Shown one piece after another: positions 8,972 to 21,749 of a stretch of 64,000 nt of DNA (positions are counted from its first letter, which is position 1; each line of letters starts with the position of its first letter). A program made the position numbers and the translations under genes. The DNA lies in the NCBI GenBank assembly GCA_027486555.1, contig JAIXOX010000007.1, forward strand, positions 1 through 64,000, read 5' to 3'. Below the pieces are notes generated by a model that did not search any database, had not been told where the DNA came from, and saw only the letters and a program-made list of their open reading frames with translations. This stretch comes from Comamonadaceae bacterium (GTDB lineage Bacteria; Pseudomonadota; Gammaproteobacteria; Burkholderiales; Burkholderiaceae_C).

Positions 8972-10720
8972 ATGACGTTCAGCATACATGGCTTGGCTGT
9001 AGCCCGAGGCATCGCCATTGGGCGGGCTGTTTTGGTGGCATCAAGCCGCGTGGATGTGGCGCACTATTTCATTCAAGCGGATCAAATATCGGCTGAAATT
9101 GAACGTTTGCGTGTATCCCGAGATGCCGTCATCGACGAGTTACAGCGTTTGCAGCGTGACATGCCCAAAGACGCGCCACACGAACTGGCCGCTTTGCTCG
9201 ATGTTCACCTGATGCTGCTGCAGGATGAAGAGCTCAATGCCAGTGTGACGCATTGGATCAAAGAGCGTCTTTACAACGCCGAGTGGGCATTGACCACCCA
9301 GCTGGAAATCATTGCGCGTCAGTTTGACGAGATGGATGACCCTTATTTGCGAGAAAGAAAAGCTGACGTTGAACAAGTTGCTGAGCGTGTCTTGCACAGC
9401 CTCAAAGGGTCGGGGTCAGCAATGGTCAAGGTGCAAAGACCCTTGCGGCCGCAACAAGATCTTCAACTGGGTGATACAGATGTGCCATTGGTTTTGGTTG
9501 CGCACGATTTATCACCTGCCGACATGTTGCAGTTCAAGCAAAGTGTCTTTACCGGATTTGTGACCGATGTGGGGGGCAAAACATCTCACACAGCCATCGT
9601 GGCTCGGAGTTTAGACATACCTGCCGTGGTGGGCGCGCGTACGGCGAGTCAGTTGGTGAAACAAGACGATTGGGTCATCATAGATGGTGATGCCGGGGTG
9701 ATCATCGTGGATCCATCGCCCATTATTTTGGCCGACTATGGCTTCAAGCAGCGACAAGGCGCGTTGGAGCGAGAGCGCTTGGTCCGATTGCGTCACACAC
9801 CGGCGATCACCTTGGATGGTCAAAAAATAGAATTGTTGGCCAACATCGAGATGCCTGAAGATACCTCAGCGGCCATCTCAGCAGGGGCAGTCGGTGTCGG
9901 GTTGTTCCGCAGTGAGTTTTTGTTCATGGGGCGTCAAGGTAACTTGCCCGGAGAAGAGGAGCAATACCAGGCCTATTGCCGCGCTGTTGATGGAATGAAG
10001 GGTTTACCTGTGACCATCAGAACCGTCGATGTGGGCGCTGACAAGCCGCTCGATGAAGCGCGTCATGATGCATCGCATTTAAACCCCGCACTGGGCTTGC
10101 GTGCAATCCGATGGAGTTTGGCAGATCCCTCGATGTTTTTGACGCAACTGCGTGCAATTTTGCGTGCGGCATCGCATGGCCAAGTGAATTTGTTGGTGCC
10201 CATGTTGGCTCATGGCAGCGAAATTCGTCAAACCCTGGCATTGATTTCGCAGGCCAGGCAGGAACTCGATCGAAGAGGCGTATCCCATGGACCCGTGCGT
10301 TTGGGGGCCATGATCGAAATACCTGCGGCTGCACTTTCATTGCGCTTGTTCACCCGATACTTTGACTTTTTGTCAATCGGAACAAACGATTTGATTCAAT
10401 ACACCTTGGCCATAGATCGTGCCGATGAGTCAGTGGCCCATTTGTACGACCCACTGCATCCGGCTGTGCTGGGCTTGATCTCTCACACAATTACACAAGG
10501 GCAAATCAGCGGAAAAAGTGTCTCTGTTTGTGGCGAGATGGCGGGAGACACCAGCATGACCCGATTGCTCTTGGGTTTGGGGCTTCGCAGCTTCTCCATG
10601 CACCCCTCGCAGATTTTGGCCGTCAAACAACAAATTTTGCGTTCAGACAGTGCCAAGTTGGCGCTTTGGGCTCAGCAAGTTTTGGACAGTGATGATCCGT
10701 TGAGCTTGATGTCGAGTTGA
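8972..10720 (+). CDS. ptsI: PTS enzyme I (phosphoenolpyruvate-protein phosphotransferase)
   Basis: GGKTSHTAIVARSLDIPAVVG active site; LFRSEFLFMGR; FLSIGTNDLIQYTLAIDR. Confidence 0.95.
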   Translation: MTFSIHGLAVARGIAIGRAVLVASSRVDVAHYFIQADQISAEIERLRVSRDAVIDELQRLQRDMPKDAPHELAALLDVHLMLLQDEELNASVTHWIKERLYNAEWALTTQLEIIARQFDEMDDPYLRERKADVEQVAERVLHSLKGSGSAMVKVQRPLRPQQDLQLGDTDVPLVLVAHDLSPADMLQFKQSVFTGFVTDVGGKTSHTAIVARSLDIPAVVGARTASQLVKQDDWVIIDGDAGVIIVDPSPIILADYGFKQRQGALERERLVRLRHTPAITLDGQKIELLANIEMPEDTSAAISAGAVGVGLFRSEFLFMGRQGNLPGEEEQYQAYCRAVDGMKGLPVTIRTVDVGADKPLDEARHDASHLNPALGLRAIRWSLADPSMFLTQLRAILRAASHGQVNLLVPMLAHGSEIRQTLALISQARQELDRRGVSHGPVRLGAMIEIPAAALSLRLFTRYFDFLSIGTNDLIQYTLAIDRADESVAHLYDPLHPAVLGLISHTITQGQISGKSVSVCGEMAGDTSMTRLLLGLGLRSFSMHPSQILAVKQQILRSDSAKLALWAQQVLDSDDPLSLMSS

Positions 10721-10744
10721 CCGAGGGTCGATATTGATCAAATC

Positions 10745-11623
10745 TCAGTCGGTAGATTTTGATTTTTTATCCTGAGTCTGCGTCTCAAAATCAGATGCAT
10801 GATGCCGTTCGTGTAACTGTGATTCAGGCGCACCCATCACGCGGTTGACCATGCGCCCGCGTTGCACTGCAGGGCGTTGAGCCAGTTCTTCGGCCCAACG
10901 TTGCACATGGGCGTACTCGTGCACTTGCAAAAACTCACCCGCTTCGTACAGCAGACCTTTGGCCAGCGCACCGTACCAAGGCCAGATGGCGATGTCAGCG
11001 ATCGTGTAATCGTTGCCTGCGATGAAGCGACTTTGCGCCAAGCGGCGGTCCAGCACGTCCATCTCACGTTTGACTTCCATGGCGAATCGGTCGATGGCGT
11101 ATTCGATCTTGACAGGGGCATAGGCAAAAAAGTGACCGAAACCGCCGCCCAAGTAAGGGGCGCTGCCCATTTGCCAGAACAACCATGACAGGCATTCAGC
11201 GCGTCGAGCTGGGTCGGCAGGCACCAGAGCGCCAAATTTTTCGGCCAGATACAGCAAAATCGCGCCCGACTCGAACACCCGCACCGGTGCCTCGCCGCTG
11301 CGGTCCAGCAGTGCCGGGATCTTGGAGTTGGGATTGACGCTGACAAAGCCGCTGCTGAATTGTTGGCCTTCCTGGATGCGGATCAGCCAAGCGTCATATT
11401 CAGCACCTGAATGCCCCAACGCCAGCAATTCTTCCAGCATGACCGTGACCTTGACGCCGTTGGGCGTGCCCAGCGAGTAAAGCTGCAAGGGATGCTGGCC
11501 AAGCGGCAGGTCTTGGTCGTGGGTGGCACCCGAGATGGGACGGTTGATGTTGGCAAAGCGCCCACCGTTGGCTTTGTTCCAAGTCCAGACAGAGGGTGGG
11601 GTGTAAATGCTGGTGTCGGTCAT
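10745..11623 (-). CDS. yghU: Glutathione-dependent disulfide-bond oxidoreductase / GST (YghU-like)
   Basis: Y.PP.VWTWNKANGGRFANINRPISGATHDQDLPLGQHPLQLYSLGTPNGVKVTVMLEELLA is typical of YghU. Confidence 0.9.
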   Translation of the reverse strand: MTDTSIYTPPSVWTWNKANGGRFANINRPISGATHDQDLPLGQHPLQLYSLGTPNGVKVTVMLEELLALGHSGAEYDAWLIRIQEGQQFSSGFVSVNPNSKIPALLDRSGEAPVRVFESGAILLYLAEKFGALVPADPARRAECLSWLFWQMGSAPYLGGGFGHFFAYAPVKIEYAIDRFAMEVKREMDVLDRRLAQSRFIAGNDYTIADIAIWPWYGALAKGLLYEAGEFLQVHEYAHVQRWAEELAQRPAVQRGRMVNRVMGAPESQLHERHHASDFETQTQDKKSKSTD

Positions 11624-11664
11624 GGTGCGGTAGTCCGTGTCAATGGGTCAAAAAATGGTCAAGC

Positions 11665-12672
11665 TCAGGCTTTGTCTGCCAAGCTCATGTGCGCTGAATG
11701 CGCTTGTTGGTCGGCGTGGTAACTGCTGCGCACCATGGCACCCACGGCCGCATGCGAAAAACCCATTTCATAGGCTTTGGCCTCGAACATCTTGAAGGTG
11801 TCGGGGTGAACGTAGCGGCGCACAGGCAAGTGGCTGTTGCTGGGGGCAAGGTACTGGCCAATGGTCAGCATTTCGATGTTGTGTGCACGCATGTCGCGCA
11901 TGACGTCAAGAATTTCTTCGTCGGTCTCGCCCAAGCCGACCATCAGGCCGCTCTTGGTGGGCACATGCGGAAACAGCGCCTTGAATTTTTTGAGCAGGTT
12001 CAATGAGAACTGGTAGTCAGAGCCGGGGCGTGCTTCTTTGTAGAGCCGGGGTACGGTTTCCATGTTGTGGTTCATCACATCGGGTGGTGCAGCTTTCAGG
12101 ATTTCCAGTGCGCGGTCATCGCGCCCCCTGAAGTCGGGGACCAGCACTTCAATTTGGGTTTGTGGTGACAAAGCGCGCGTTTTGCGGATGCATTCCACAA
12201 AGTGGCCCGCACCGCCATCACGCAGGTCATCACGGTCAACGCTGGTGATGACCACGTATTGCAATTGAAGTTGTGCAATGGTTTTGGCCAGGTTGTCGGG
12301 CTCGTTTGCATCCAGCGGATCGGGGCGGCCGTGGCCCACGTCGCAAAAGGGGCATCGGCGCGTGCATTTGTCACCCATGATCATGAATGTGGCGGTGCCT
12401 TTGCCAAAGCATTCACCGATGTTGGGACAGCTGGCTTCCTCGCACACCGTCACCAGTTTGTTGGCGCGCAAAACGTCTTTGATCTCGTAAAAGCGGGTGG
12501 TGGGCGAGCCCGCCTTGACGCGAATCCATTCGGGCTTTTTCAGCACTTCGGCTTGCACCACTTTGACAGGAATACGCGAGAGTTTGGCGGCGGCTTTTTG
12601 TTTGGCCATAGGGTCATAGTCGCCCACACTTTGGGCTTCTCGGACAACGGGGCGTTCAGTGGTGTTGCTCAT
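11665..12672 (-). CDS. lipA: Lipoyl synthase
   Basis: [41 protein letters not shown] radical-SAM LipA signature; adjacent to lipB. Confidence 0.97.
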   Translation of the reverse strand: MSNTTERPVVREAQSVGDYDPMAKQKAAAKLSRIPVKVVQAEVLKKPEWIRVKAGSPTTRFYEIKDVLRANKLVTVCEEASCPNIGECFGKGTATFMIMGDKCTRRCPFCDVGHGRPDPLDANEPDNLAKTIAQLQLQYVVITSVDRDDLRDGGAGHFVECIRKTRALSPQTQIEVLVPDFRGRDDRALEILKAAPPDVMNHNMETVPRLYKEARPGSDYQFSLNLLKKFKALFPHVPTKSGLMVGLGETDEEILDVMRDMRAHNIEMLTIGQYLAPSNSHLPVRRYVHPDTFKMFEAKAYEMGFSHAAVGAMVRSSYHADQQAHSAHMSLADKA

Positions 12673-12713
12673 CGGGTGCTTTCGATCGCCGCTCGGCGAC
12701 AAGTCAGGGTGTT

Positions 12714-13376
12714 TCACAGTCGGGCAGCGAGTTGGGCTGCCAACACCCGGGCGGCATCGTCCCAAGTGGTTTCTACACCGATTGTAAAAAGGTCCACGGT
12801 TTTTAAGCCTGCATAACCACAGGGGTTGATGAGATCAAAGGGTTGAAGGTCCATGGCCACATTCAGGGCTGCACCGTGGTAGGTGCAGTGGCGGCTGACT
12901 TTTAGCCCTAAGGCGCTGATCTTGCCGAGGCCCTTGAAAGGGTCGTTGGTCGGGGCAGGACCCACCAAGGCGGCATGGCTGCAGGGGTCGTCCAGGCGCA
13001 CATAAATGCCCGGTGCACCCGCCAATCGGTGACCCGTCACGCCAAAGTGCGCCAAGGTGCGAATCACCGACTCTTCCAATTTGAAGACGTATTCCTTGAC
13101 GTAATAACCCGCTCGTTGCAAGTTGACCAAGGGGTAGGCCACAACTTGACCTGGACCATGAAAAGTCACTTGACCACCGCGGTTGGTCTGAACCACTGGA
13201 ATGTGGCCTGGCATCAGCAAATGCGAGGCTAGGCCAGCCAGACCTTGGGTGAACACTGGGGGATGCTCACACAGCCAAAGTTCATCGGGGGTGTCTGGCA
13301 AGCGGTTGGCCGTGAAACTCTGCATCGCCTCGTAGGTGGAAGAGTAAGCAACCTGCCCAAGAAATCGAACGTCCAT
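12714..13376 (-). CDS. lipB: Lipoyl(octanoyl) transferase
   Basis: [21 protein letters not shown]...[18 protein letters not shown]...[17 protein letters not shown]. Confidence 0.96.
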   Translation of the reverse strand: MDVRFLGQVAYSSTYEAMQSFTANRLPDTPDELWLCEHPPVFTQGLAGLASHLLMPGHIPVVQTNRGGQVTFHGPGQVVAYPLVNLQRAGYYVKEYVFKLEESVIRTLAHFGVTGHRLAGAPGIYVRLDDPCSHAALVGPAPTNDPFKGLGKISALGLKVSRHCTYHGAALNVAMDLQPFDLINPCGYAGLKTVDLFTIGVETTWDDAARVLAAQLAARL

Positions 13377-13378
13377 GC

Positions 13379-13675
13379 TCACAGCACGATTTTGACCATC
13401 GGATGTGATGTCAGGGCGCGGTAGAGGTCGTCGAGTTGTTCGCGGCTGGTGGCCCTGATGCTGAGCGTGATGCCCAAGTAGTTGCCGCCTTTGCTGGGAC
13501 GCAACTCGATGCTGGCGGGATCAAAGGCAGGGTCAAACTGAAGGGCGACTTGGCACATGGCTTCGGCGAAACCCTCGACCATGGAGCCCATGACCTTGAT
13601 CGGAAAAACCGAGGGGTACTCGATCAAACTGTCTTTGTGTGGATCGCTGGGGGGAGGAGTAATGGTGGCGCTCAT
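13379..13675 (-). CDS. YbeD-like DUF493 protein
   Basis: [30 protein letters not shown]...; located next to lipB as in many Proteobacteria. Confidence 0.88.
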   Translation of the reverse strand: MSATITPPPSDPHKDSLIEYPSVFPIKVMGSMVEGFAEAMCQVALQFDPAFDPASIELRPSKGGNYLGITLSIRATSREQLDDLYRALTSHPMVKIVL

Positions 13676-13700
13676 GAAATAGTCCGTTGAGCTTGCAAGC

Positions 13701-14147
13701 TTAACGCCAGACGAGGACCGCCAAAACAGCCACCCAACCCAGTGCGAAATTGGTCAGCACCAATGGATGAATTTGTTTAAGGGACTCGCCTGCAGCTGGC
13801 CAATTGGATTGAGTCACTGCGATCTTCAGGCGTCGAAAGGGTGAGAACCAAATGTGCGCAAAAATCAGGCACATCAACACACCCAACACCGACATGGCGT
13901 GCCAGCCACGGGGTGCCAGGTGCATATCGGACATCGACAACATCCAAAAACCAGAAGTCAGAATCAGAGCAATCGAGAGCCAAACCATGTTGAAAAAACG
14001 GATCAAGACGGCAGACATGAGTTGCAAGCGCTCGGGTGGTTGTAGCTGTTTGATCACGACAGGACGCAAAGCCAGAATGACCAACGCCATGCCACCCAGC
14101 CAAACAATACCCGCTGCCAAGTGAAAAAACTTCAACCATTCGTACAT
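13701..14147 (-). CDS. CopD-like integral membrane protein
   Basis: MYEWLKFFHLAAGIVWLGGMALVILALRP...; four hydrophobic helices resembling CopD family. Confidence 0.7.
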   Translation of the reverse strand: MYEWLKFFHLAAGIVWLGGMALVILALRPVVIKQLQPPERLQLMSAVLIRFFNMVWLSIALILTSGFWMLSMSDMHLAPRGWHAMSVLGVLMCLIFAHIWFSPFRRLKIAVTQSNWPAAGESLKQIHPLVLTNFALGWVAVLAVLVWR

Positions 14148-14341
14148 GCCGAACTACCTTGTAGAAAATTAAAAAAAGACCTGCAAAAGACCCATTGTTC
14201 ATTGTCGCTGGTCTGGCTTTAAAGCCTGTTGTTCGCGAGACATACCGGTTTGAATCAAAAAAAATAAACAGGCACGGGTTTCTACGTATAATGCAAGGCT
14301 TTGCAGCATTTGCCGCGTGTGTAACCTGGTTGTCATTTGAG

Positions 14342-14860
14342 ATGGTCAAAATCGCCTCAGCTCTACCAATCGAAAAACACAACACTAAAGCAGTGCTTGC
14401 AGTTGAAGACTTAGAGAGCGAATTCAAACCCCTGACTGTCGAAGAAGCGCAGGCGTGGCGGCAAAACAACGCGCAATCATCGCCTTGGCGAGTTTTGGGA
14501 TTGCAGGTTGCGGTCGGCATTTTGATGGTGCTACTGACGGGCTTGTTCACGAAAGATGTCCGTTTGATTGCATCAGTGGCTTGGGGTTGTGTGGCTGTGG
14601 TCATACCCGCTTTGGTGTTTGTCAGGGCTTTGAATCGGCAGATGCGGCGAACCCAACCGGGATCAGCCTTGGTGGGTTTGTTGATCTGGGAGATGGTCAA
14701 GATTGCATTGACTGTGGCGTTGCTGCTGGTAGCACCCAAAGTGATTTCTGATTTGAGCTGGCTGGCCTTGGTGGCGAGCTTCGTGGTGACGATGAAGGTG
14801 TACTGGCTGGCCATGGCGCTGGGCTGGATGCAACGCAAGTCGAAACCGACTACTTTTTGA
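14342..14860 (+). CDS. atpI: ATP synthase subunit I
   Basis: MVKIASALPIEKHNTKAV...MVKIALTVALLLVAPKVISDLSWLALVASFVVTMKVYWLAMAL; directly upstream of atpB. Confidence 0.8.
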   Translation: MVKIASALPIEKHNTKAVLAVEDLESEFKPLTVEEAQAWRQNNAQSSPWRVLGLQVAVGILMVLLTGLFTKDVRLIASVAWGCVAVVIPALVFVRALNRQMRRTQPGSALVGLLIWEMVKIALTVALLLVAPKVISDLSWLALVASFVVTMKVYWLAMALGWMQRKSKPTTF

Positions 14861-14875
14861 ATTGATTGGTGATTT

Positions 14876-15754
14876 ATGGCTGCTGAAAACGCTGGCGCGA
14901 ACGCCCCAACGGCTGGAGAGTACATCCAGCATCACTTGCAACACCTGCAAATGAACTTTTCATTTGAAGGCGTCAAGCAAACAAGCATTGTTGATTTCAG
15001 TTTGTTCAACTTGGACTCTGTTGTGTTCTCGCTCCTTCTGGGTGCGATCGGTTGCTTTGTTTTGTGGGCTGCTGCTCGCAAAGCCACTTCTGGTGTTCCT
15101 GGTCGATTCCAGGCGGCGGTCGAGATCCTGTCCGAGATGGTGGAAAACCAGGCCAAGGGCGTGATTCACAACGCCAAAAGCCGCAAACTCATCTCTCCAT
15201 TGGCATTGACCGTGTTCGTCTGGATCTTCCTGATGAATGCCATGGACATGCTGCCCGTCGATTTGATTCCTGCCGCGTGGCACCTTGCTGGCCCAGCCTT
15301 GGGTTTCAAAGATTACATGCGCGTAGTGCCTACCGCTGATTTGTCCACCACCTTGGGCTTGTCTTGCTCGGTGCTGTTCATCTGCCTGGTCTACAACATC
15401 AAGATCAAGGGTTTGGGCGGCTGGGCGCACGAATTGATTGCTGCACCATTTGGTGACCACTGGGCCCTGTGGCCGGTCAACTTCCTGATGCAGATGATTG
15501 AATATTTGGCCAAGACGGTTTCGCATGGCATGCGACTGTTTGGCAACATGTTTGCGGGTGAGTTGGTGTTCATGTTGATTGCCCTCATGGGTGGCGGCTG
15601 GGCATTGTCGGTCACCGGTGTGGGTTTGGCCATTGGTCACGTCCTTGCCGGAACCGTGTGGACACTGTTCCACATCCTGGTCATCACCTTGCAAGCCTTC
15701 ATCTTTATGATGTTGACGCTGATCTACACCGGTCAAGCGCACGACGCACATTGA
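14876..15754 (+). CDS. atpB: F0F1 ATP synthase subunit a
   Basis: Subunit a family; GMRLFGNMFAGELVFMLIALM. Confidence 0.97.
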   Translation: MAAENAGANAPTAGEYIQHHLQHLQMNFSFEGVKQTSIVDFSLFNLDSVVFSLLLGAIGCFVLWAAARKATSGVPGRFQAAVEILSEMVENQAKGVIHNAKSRKLISPLALTVFVWIFLMNAMDMLPVDLIPAAWHLAGPALGFKDYMRVVPTADLSTTLGLSCSVLFICLVYNIKIKGLGGWAHELIAAPFGDHWALWPVNFLMQMIEYLAKTVSHGMRLFGNMFAGELVFMLIALMGGGWALSVTGVGLAIGHVLAGTVWTLFHILVITLQAFIFMMLTLIYTGQAHDAH

Positions 15755-15801
15755 TGACTCTTTTTCCCTTGTTTCTTGTTTCTTTTTCCAATCACTTTTA
15801 G

Positions 15802-16059
<258 letters not shown>

Positions 16060-16095
16060 TCCACGTACCTCTTCCAACAGAAGAAGGACTGAACT

Positions 16096-16566
16096 GTGAA
16101 CATTAACGCTACTCTGTTCATTCAGATGATCGTTTTTGCGATTTTGGTGTGGTTCACGATGAAATTCGTGTGGCCCCCGATCACAAAAGCGCTCGACGAA
16201 CGGGCACAGAAAATCGCTGACGGCCTCGCTGCCGCAGACAAAGCCAAAGCCGAACTCTCAAACGCCAATGCGCGCGTGGAATCCGAGCTGGCCAAGTCGC
16301 GCAACGAGACGGCTACGCGCCTGGCTGACGCCGAGCGCCGTGCAAACGGCATCGTTGACGAAGCCAAAGCACGTGCCACCGAAGAAGGCAACAAGATCAT
16401 CGCCGCTGCAAAAGCCGAAGCTGAGCAGCAAGCTGTCAAAGCACGTGAAGTCCTGCGTGAGCAGGTCGCCGCTTTGGCTGTCAAAGGCGCCGAGCAGATT
16501 CTCCGCAAGGAAGTCGACGCAGGTGTCCACGCTGATCTGTTGAGCCGCCTCAAGACCGAGCTGTAA
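16096..16566 (+). CDS. atpF: F0F1 ATP synthase subunit b
   Basis: N-terminal TM helix plus charged coiled coil; operon position. Confidence 0.97.
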   Translation: MNINATLFIQMIVFAILVWFTMKFVWPPITKALDERAQKIADGLAAADKAKAELSNANARVESELAKSRNETATRLADAERRANGIVDEAKARATEEGNKIIAAAKAEAEQQAVKAREVLREQVAALAVKGAEQILRKEVDAGVHADLLSRLKTEL

Positions 16567-16588
16567 CAAGCTCAAGCCAGAGAAGACC

Positions 16589-17131
16589 ATGGCAGAACTT
16601 GCTACCATCGCCCGCCCTTATGCCGATGCGCTTTTCAAAGCGCAGGCATCCGATCTTGCTGGCACGGCCGCTTGGCTTGACGAACTGGCCGCCATTGCCG
16701 AAAACGCGCAATTGCAACAGTTTGTCGACAGCCCCAAAGTGTCCGATGAGCAGGCATTTGAGCTGATCTCCGACGTGGTGCAAAAACATGGAAATGTGGC
16801 ACTGCCCGAGGCTGCTAAGAATTTCCTGCGTCTGGTGATCGAAAACCGCCGTCTCAGTGCGCTGCCTGTGGTTGCACAGCAGTACCGGGCCCTCATGAAC
16901 GCGCAAAGTGGCACCGCTGACGCGGTGGTCTTCAGCGCATTTCCCATCGACGCTGCGGCTTTAGCCGATTTGTCGTCCACGCTCGAAAAACGCTTTGCGC
17001 GCAAGCTCAATGTGTCTGTCGAGCTCGATGCTGCCTTGATTGGTGGCATCCGTGTGGTGGTGGGCGACGAGGTGCTGGATACCTCTGTCAAGGCCCGACT
17101 GGAACAAATGAAATCGGCCCTCACCGCTTGA
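16589..17131 (+). CDS. atpH: F0F1 ATP synthase subunit delta
   Basis: [19 protein letters not shown]...; operon position. Confidence 0.97.
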   Translation: MAELATIARPYADALFKAQASDLAGTAAWLDELAAIAENAQLQQFVDSPKVSDEQAFELISDVVQKHGNVALPEAAKNFLRLVIENRRLSALPVVAQQYRALMNAQSGTADAVVFSAFPIDAAALADLSSTLEKRFARKLNVSVELDAALIGGIRVVVGDEVLDTSVKARLEQMKSALTA

Positions 17132-17175
17132 TGCGGATTGAGTCCGGACATATTTAAAGAAAGAAGGAAAGAGTC

Positions 17176-18729
17176 ATGCAACTCAATCCCGCAGAAATTT
17201 CTGAATTGATCAAGAGCCGCATTGAAGGGCTGTCCGCCAGCGCCGATATCCGCAACCAAGGCACCGTGGTGTCGGTGACCGACGGTATCGTCCGCGTCCA
17301 CGGGTTGTCGGATGTGATGCAGGGCGAAATGCTTGAATTCCCATCCACCGCTGATGGCATCGCCACATTCGGTTTGGCCCTGAACCTTGAGCGTGACTCG
17401 GTCGGTGCCGTGATCTTGGGCGAATACGAGCACATCTCCGAAGGCGACACTGTCAAGTGCACAGGCCGCATTTTGGAAGTGCCCGTCGGCCCCGAACTCA
17501 TTGGCCGCGTGGTGAACGCTTTGGGTCAGCCAATCGACGGCAAAGGCCCGATCAACGCCAAAATGACCGACGTGATCGAAAAAGTCGCCCCAGGCGTGAT
17601 CGCACGTAAATCGGTGGACCAGCCCATGCAAACCGGACTGAAGTCAATCGACTCCATGGTTCCTGTGGGCCGTGGCCAGCGCGAATTGATCATTGGTGAC
17701 CGTCAGACCGGCAAGACTGCCGTCGCGATCGACGCCATCATCAACCAAAAAGGTCAGAACATGACCTGCGTTTACGTCGCGATTGGCCAAAAAGCCTCGT
17801 CGATCAAAAACGTGGTGCGTGCTTTGGAACAAGCTGGTGCGATGGAATACACCATCGTGGTGGCCGCCTCTGCTTCTGAATCTGCTGCGATGCAGTACGT
17901 GTCCGCCTACTCCGGCTGCACCATGGGTGAATACTTCCGTGACCGCGGCGAAGACGCTTTGATCGTTTATGACGATTTGTCCAAGCAAGCCGTCGCTTAC
18001 CGCCAAGTGTCTTTGCTCTTGCGTCGTCCACCAGGCCGCGAAGCATACCCTGGCGACGTGTTCTATCTCCACAGCCGCTTGCTCGAGCGCGCAGCCCGTG
18101 TCAACGCCGACTACGTCGAAGCCTTCACCAAAGGTGCAGTGACTGGCAAAACAGGTTCTTTGACCGCTTTGCCCATCATTGAAACCCAAGCTGGTGACGT
18201 GTCTGCATTCGTGCCAACCAACGTGATCTCGATCACTGACGGCCAGATCTTCCTGGAAACCAGCTTGTTCAACGCCGGCATCCGCCCTGCGATCAACGCA
18301 GGTATCTCGGTGTCTCGCGTCGGTAGCTCCGCTCAGACCAAGGTCATCAAAGGTCAATCCGGTGGTATCCGTACCGACTTGGCCCAGTACCGTGAATTGG
18401 CTGCGTTTGCACAGTTTGCTTCAGACCTGGACGAGTCCACACGCAAGCAACTGGATCGCGGTGCCCGCGTGACCGAATTGCTCAAGCAAACCCAATACAG
18501 CCCTTTGTCGATCAGTTTGATGGGTGCCAGTTTGTTTGCAGTGAACAAAGGCTTCATGGACGACATCGATGTCAAGAAGGTCTTGTCCTTTGAGCACGGC
18601 TTGCACGCTTACCTCAAGGATTCCTGCGCCACGTTGCTGGCCAAGATTGAAAGCTCCAAAGCGCTGGACAAAGAGGCCGAAGCCGAATTGTTCACTGCGG
18701 TGGCCACTTTCAAGAAAAGCTTTGCTTAA
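17176..18729 (+). CDS. atpA: F0F1 ATP synthase subunit alpha
   Basis: [19 protein letters not shown] Walker [26 protein letters not shown]. Confidence 0.98.
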   Translation: MQLNPAEISELIKSRIEGLSASADIRNQGTVVSVTDGIVRVHGLSDVMQGEMLEFPSTADGIATFGLALNLERDSVGAVILGEYEHISEGDTVKCTGRILEVPVGPELIGRVVNALGQPIDGKGPINAKMTDVIEKVAPGVIARKSVDQPMQTGLKSIDSMVPVGRGQRELIIGDRQTGKTAVAIDAIINQKGQNMTCVYVAIGQKASSIKNVVRALEQAGAMEYTIVVAASASESAAMQYVSAYSGCTMGEYFRDRGEDALIVYDDLSKQAVAYRQVSLLLRRPPGREAYPGDVFYLHSRLLERAARVNADYVEAFTKGAVTGKTGSLTALPIIETQAGDVSAFVPTNVISITDGQIFLETSLFNAGIRPAINAGISVSRVGSSAQTKVIKGQSGGIRTDLAQYRELAAFAQFASDLDESTRKQLDRGARVTELLKQTQYSPLSISLMGASLFAVNKGFMDDIDVKKVLSFEHGLHAYLKDSCATLLAKIESSKALDKEAEAELFTAVATFKKSFA

Positions 18730-18756
18730 TTTCTACCTGATCAAAAGGAGCCGCTG

Positions 18757-19644
18757 ATGGCATCGGGCAAGGAACTACGCACCAAGATCAAATCGGTGGA
18801 AAACACCAAGAAGATCACCAAGGCCATGGAGATGATTTCCGTCTCCAAGATGCGCAAGGCGCAGGAGCGTATGCGCACGGCCCGGCCTTACAGCGAGAAG
18901 ATTCGCACGATTGCGACCCATCTCGGTCAAGCCAATCCAGAGTACGTGCACGCCTTCATGAAGCATAACGACGGCAAGTCGGTGGGCTTCATTGTGGTCA
19001 CCACGGACAAGGGTTTGTGTGGTGGATTGAACACCAATTTGCTGCGCGCAGTGACAGGTAAATTGCGTGAAACACAGACAGAAGGCAAGACGCCTCTGAC
19101 GGTGGCCATTGGCGGCAAAGGTTTGGGTTTTCTGAACCGCGTCAATGCCAAGGTGGTGGCGCATGTGACCCATTTGGGTGACAAACCGCATCTGGACAAG
19201 CTGATTGGCCCCGTCAAGGTGCTGCTCGACGCTTATGCCGCTGGAGAGGTGAGTGCTATTTACCTGTGCTACAACAAGTTTGTCAGCACCATGGCTCAAG
19301 TACCCACCATCGATCAACTGTTGCCCTTGTCCTCATCCGACATGGAAGCAGAAACAAAGGCATCAGGCACTGTGGCGCATGGGTGGGATTACATCTATGA
19401 ACCCGACGCACAATCGGTCATTGACGATTTGTTGGTGCGGTATGCAGAAGCATTGGCGTACCAAGCCGTGGCCGAAAACATGGCTTCTGAGCACGCAGCA
19501 CGCATGGTCGCCATGAAGGCTGCAACGGACAACGCTGGCAATGTGATTGGCGAACTCAAACTCGTCTACAACAAGACCCGTCAAGCCGCCATCACCAAAG
19601 AACTGTCGGAAATCGTTTCTGGCGCAGCCGCGATCAGCGGTTGA
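18757..19644 (+). CDS. atpG: F0F1 ATP synthase subunit gamma
   Basis: [36 protein letters not shown]. Confidence 0.98.
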   Translation: MASGKELRTKIKSVENTKKITKAMEMISVSKMRKAQERMRTARPYSEKIRTIATHLGQANPEYVHAFMKHNDGKSVGFIVVTTDKGLCGGLNTNLLRAVTGKLRETQTEGKTPLTVAIGGKGLGFLNRVNAKVVAHVTHLGDKPHLDKLIGPVKVLLDAYAAGEVSAIYLCYNKFVSTMAQVPTIDQLLPLSSSDMEAETKASGTVAHGWDYIYEPDAQSVIDDLLVRYAEALAYQAVAENMASEHAARMVAMKAATDNAGNVIGELKLVYNKTRQAAITKELSEIVSGAAAISG

Positions 19645-19670
19645 TTCCCAGTTCTGCAATATCAAATTAA

Positions 19671-21086
<1,416 letters not shown>

Positions 21087-21154
21087 AGATGTTCATTGTG
21101 TTGGTTTTGCTGACACCTCAATGCCCGCTTTAACGTACCTTTAAAGGAAAAAAT

Positions 21155-21568
21155 ATGAACACCATCCACGTTGATGTGGTCAGTGCAGAAGAGTCAATTT
21201 ATTCAGGTGAAGCTCGATTTGTGGCTTTACCCGGTGAATCTGGCGAACTGGGCATTTATCCTCGTCACACGCCCCTGATAACTCGGATCAAAGCGGGTTC
21301 GGTTCGTATCGAAAAGGCTGATGGAGGCGAGGAGTTTGTTTTCGTTGCCGGTGGCATTTTGGAAGTGCAGCCCGACTGTGTGACTGTTCTGTCCGACACT
21401 GCGATTCGGGGCAAAGACCTTGACGAAGAAAAAGCCAATTCAGCAAAGTCAGCGGCCGAAGAAGCGCTGAAAAATGCAAAGAGTGAAATCGACTTGGCTC
21501 GTGCTACATCGGAGCTTGCCGTTTTGGCTGCACAGTTGACCGCATTGCGCAAATACCGCAAGAAGTAA
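21155..21568 (+). CDS. atpC: F0F1 ATP synthase subunit epsilon
   Basis: [48 protein letters not shown]. Confidence 0.97.
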   Translation: MNTIHVDVVSAEESIYSGEARFVALPGESGELGIYPRHTPLITRIKAGSVRIEKADGGEEFVFVAGGILEVQPDCVTVLSDTAIRGKDLDEEKANSAKSAAEEALKNAKSEIDLARATSELAVLAAQLTALRKYRKK

Positions 21569-21603
21569 TCGGTCGAGATTCCTTCTCAACTGTTCAAACT
21601 ATT

Positions 21604-21637
21604 AACCCGGGACAGCAATGTCGCCGGGTTTTTTTTT
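21604..21637 (+). terminator. Rho-independent terminator of the atp operon
   Basis: aacccgg...ccgggtt stem (inner gac/gtc pairing) followed by a T run ending at 21637. Confidence 0.85.
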
Positions 21638-21651
21638 GTTCGGTTTTGGAG

Positions 21652-21668
21652 AAAAAAAAAAAAAAAAA
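21652..21668. repeat. 17-nt poly-A homopolymer
   Basis: Uninterrupted A tract immediately downstream of the atpC terminator. Confidence 0.95.
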
Positions 21669-21749
21669 GATTAAAAAAAGAAGCCGGGAATTGATAACAA
21701 TAGACTTGATGGTAAAAATCATCTTCACAGTAGCGAACAAGGTGATCCA

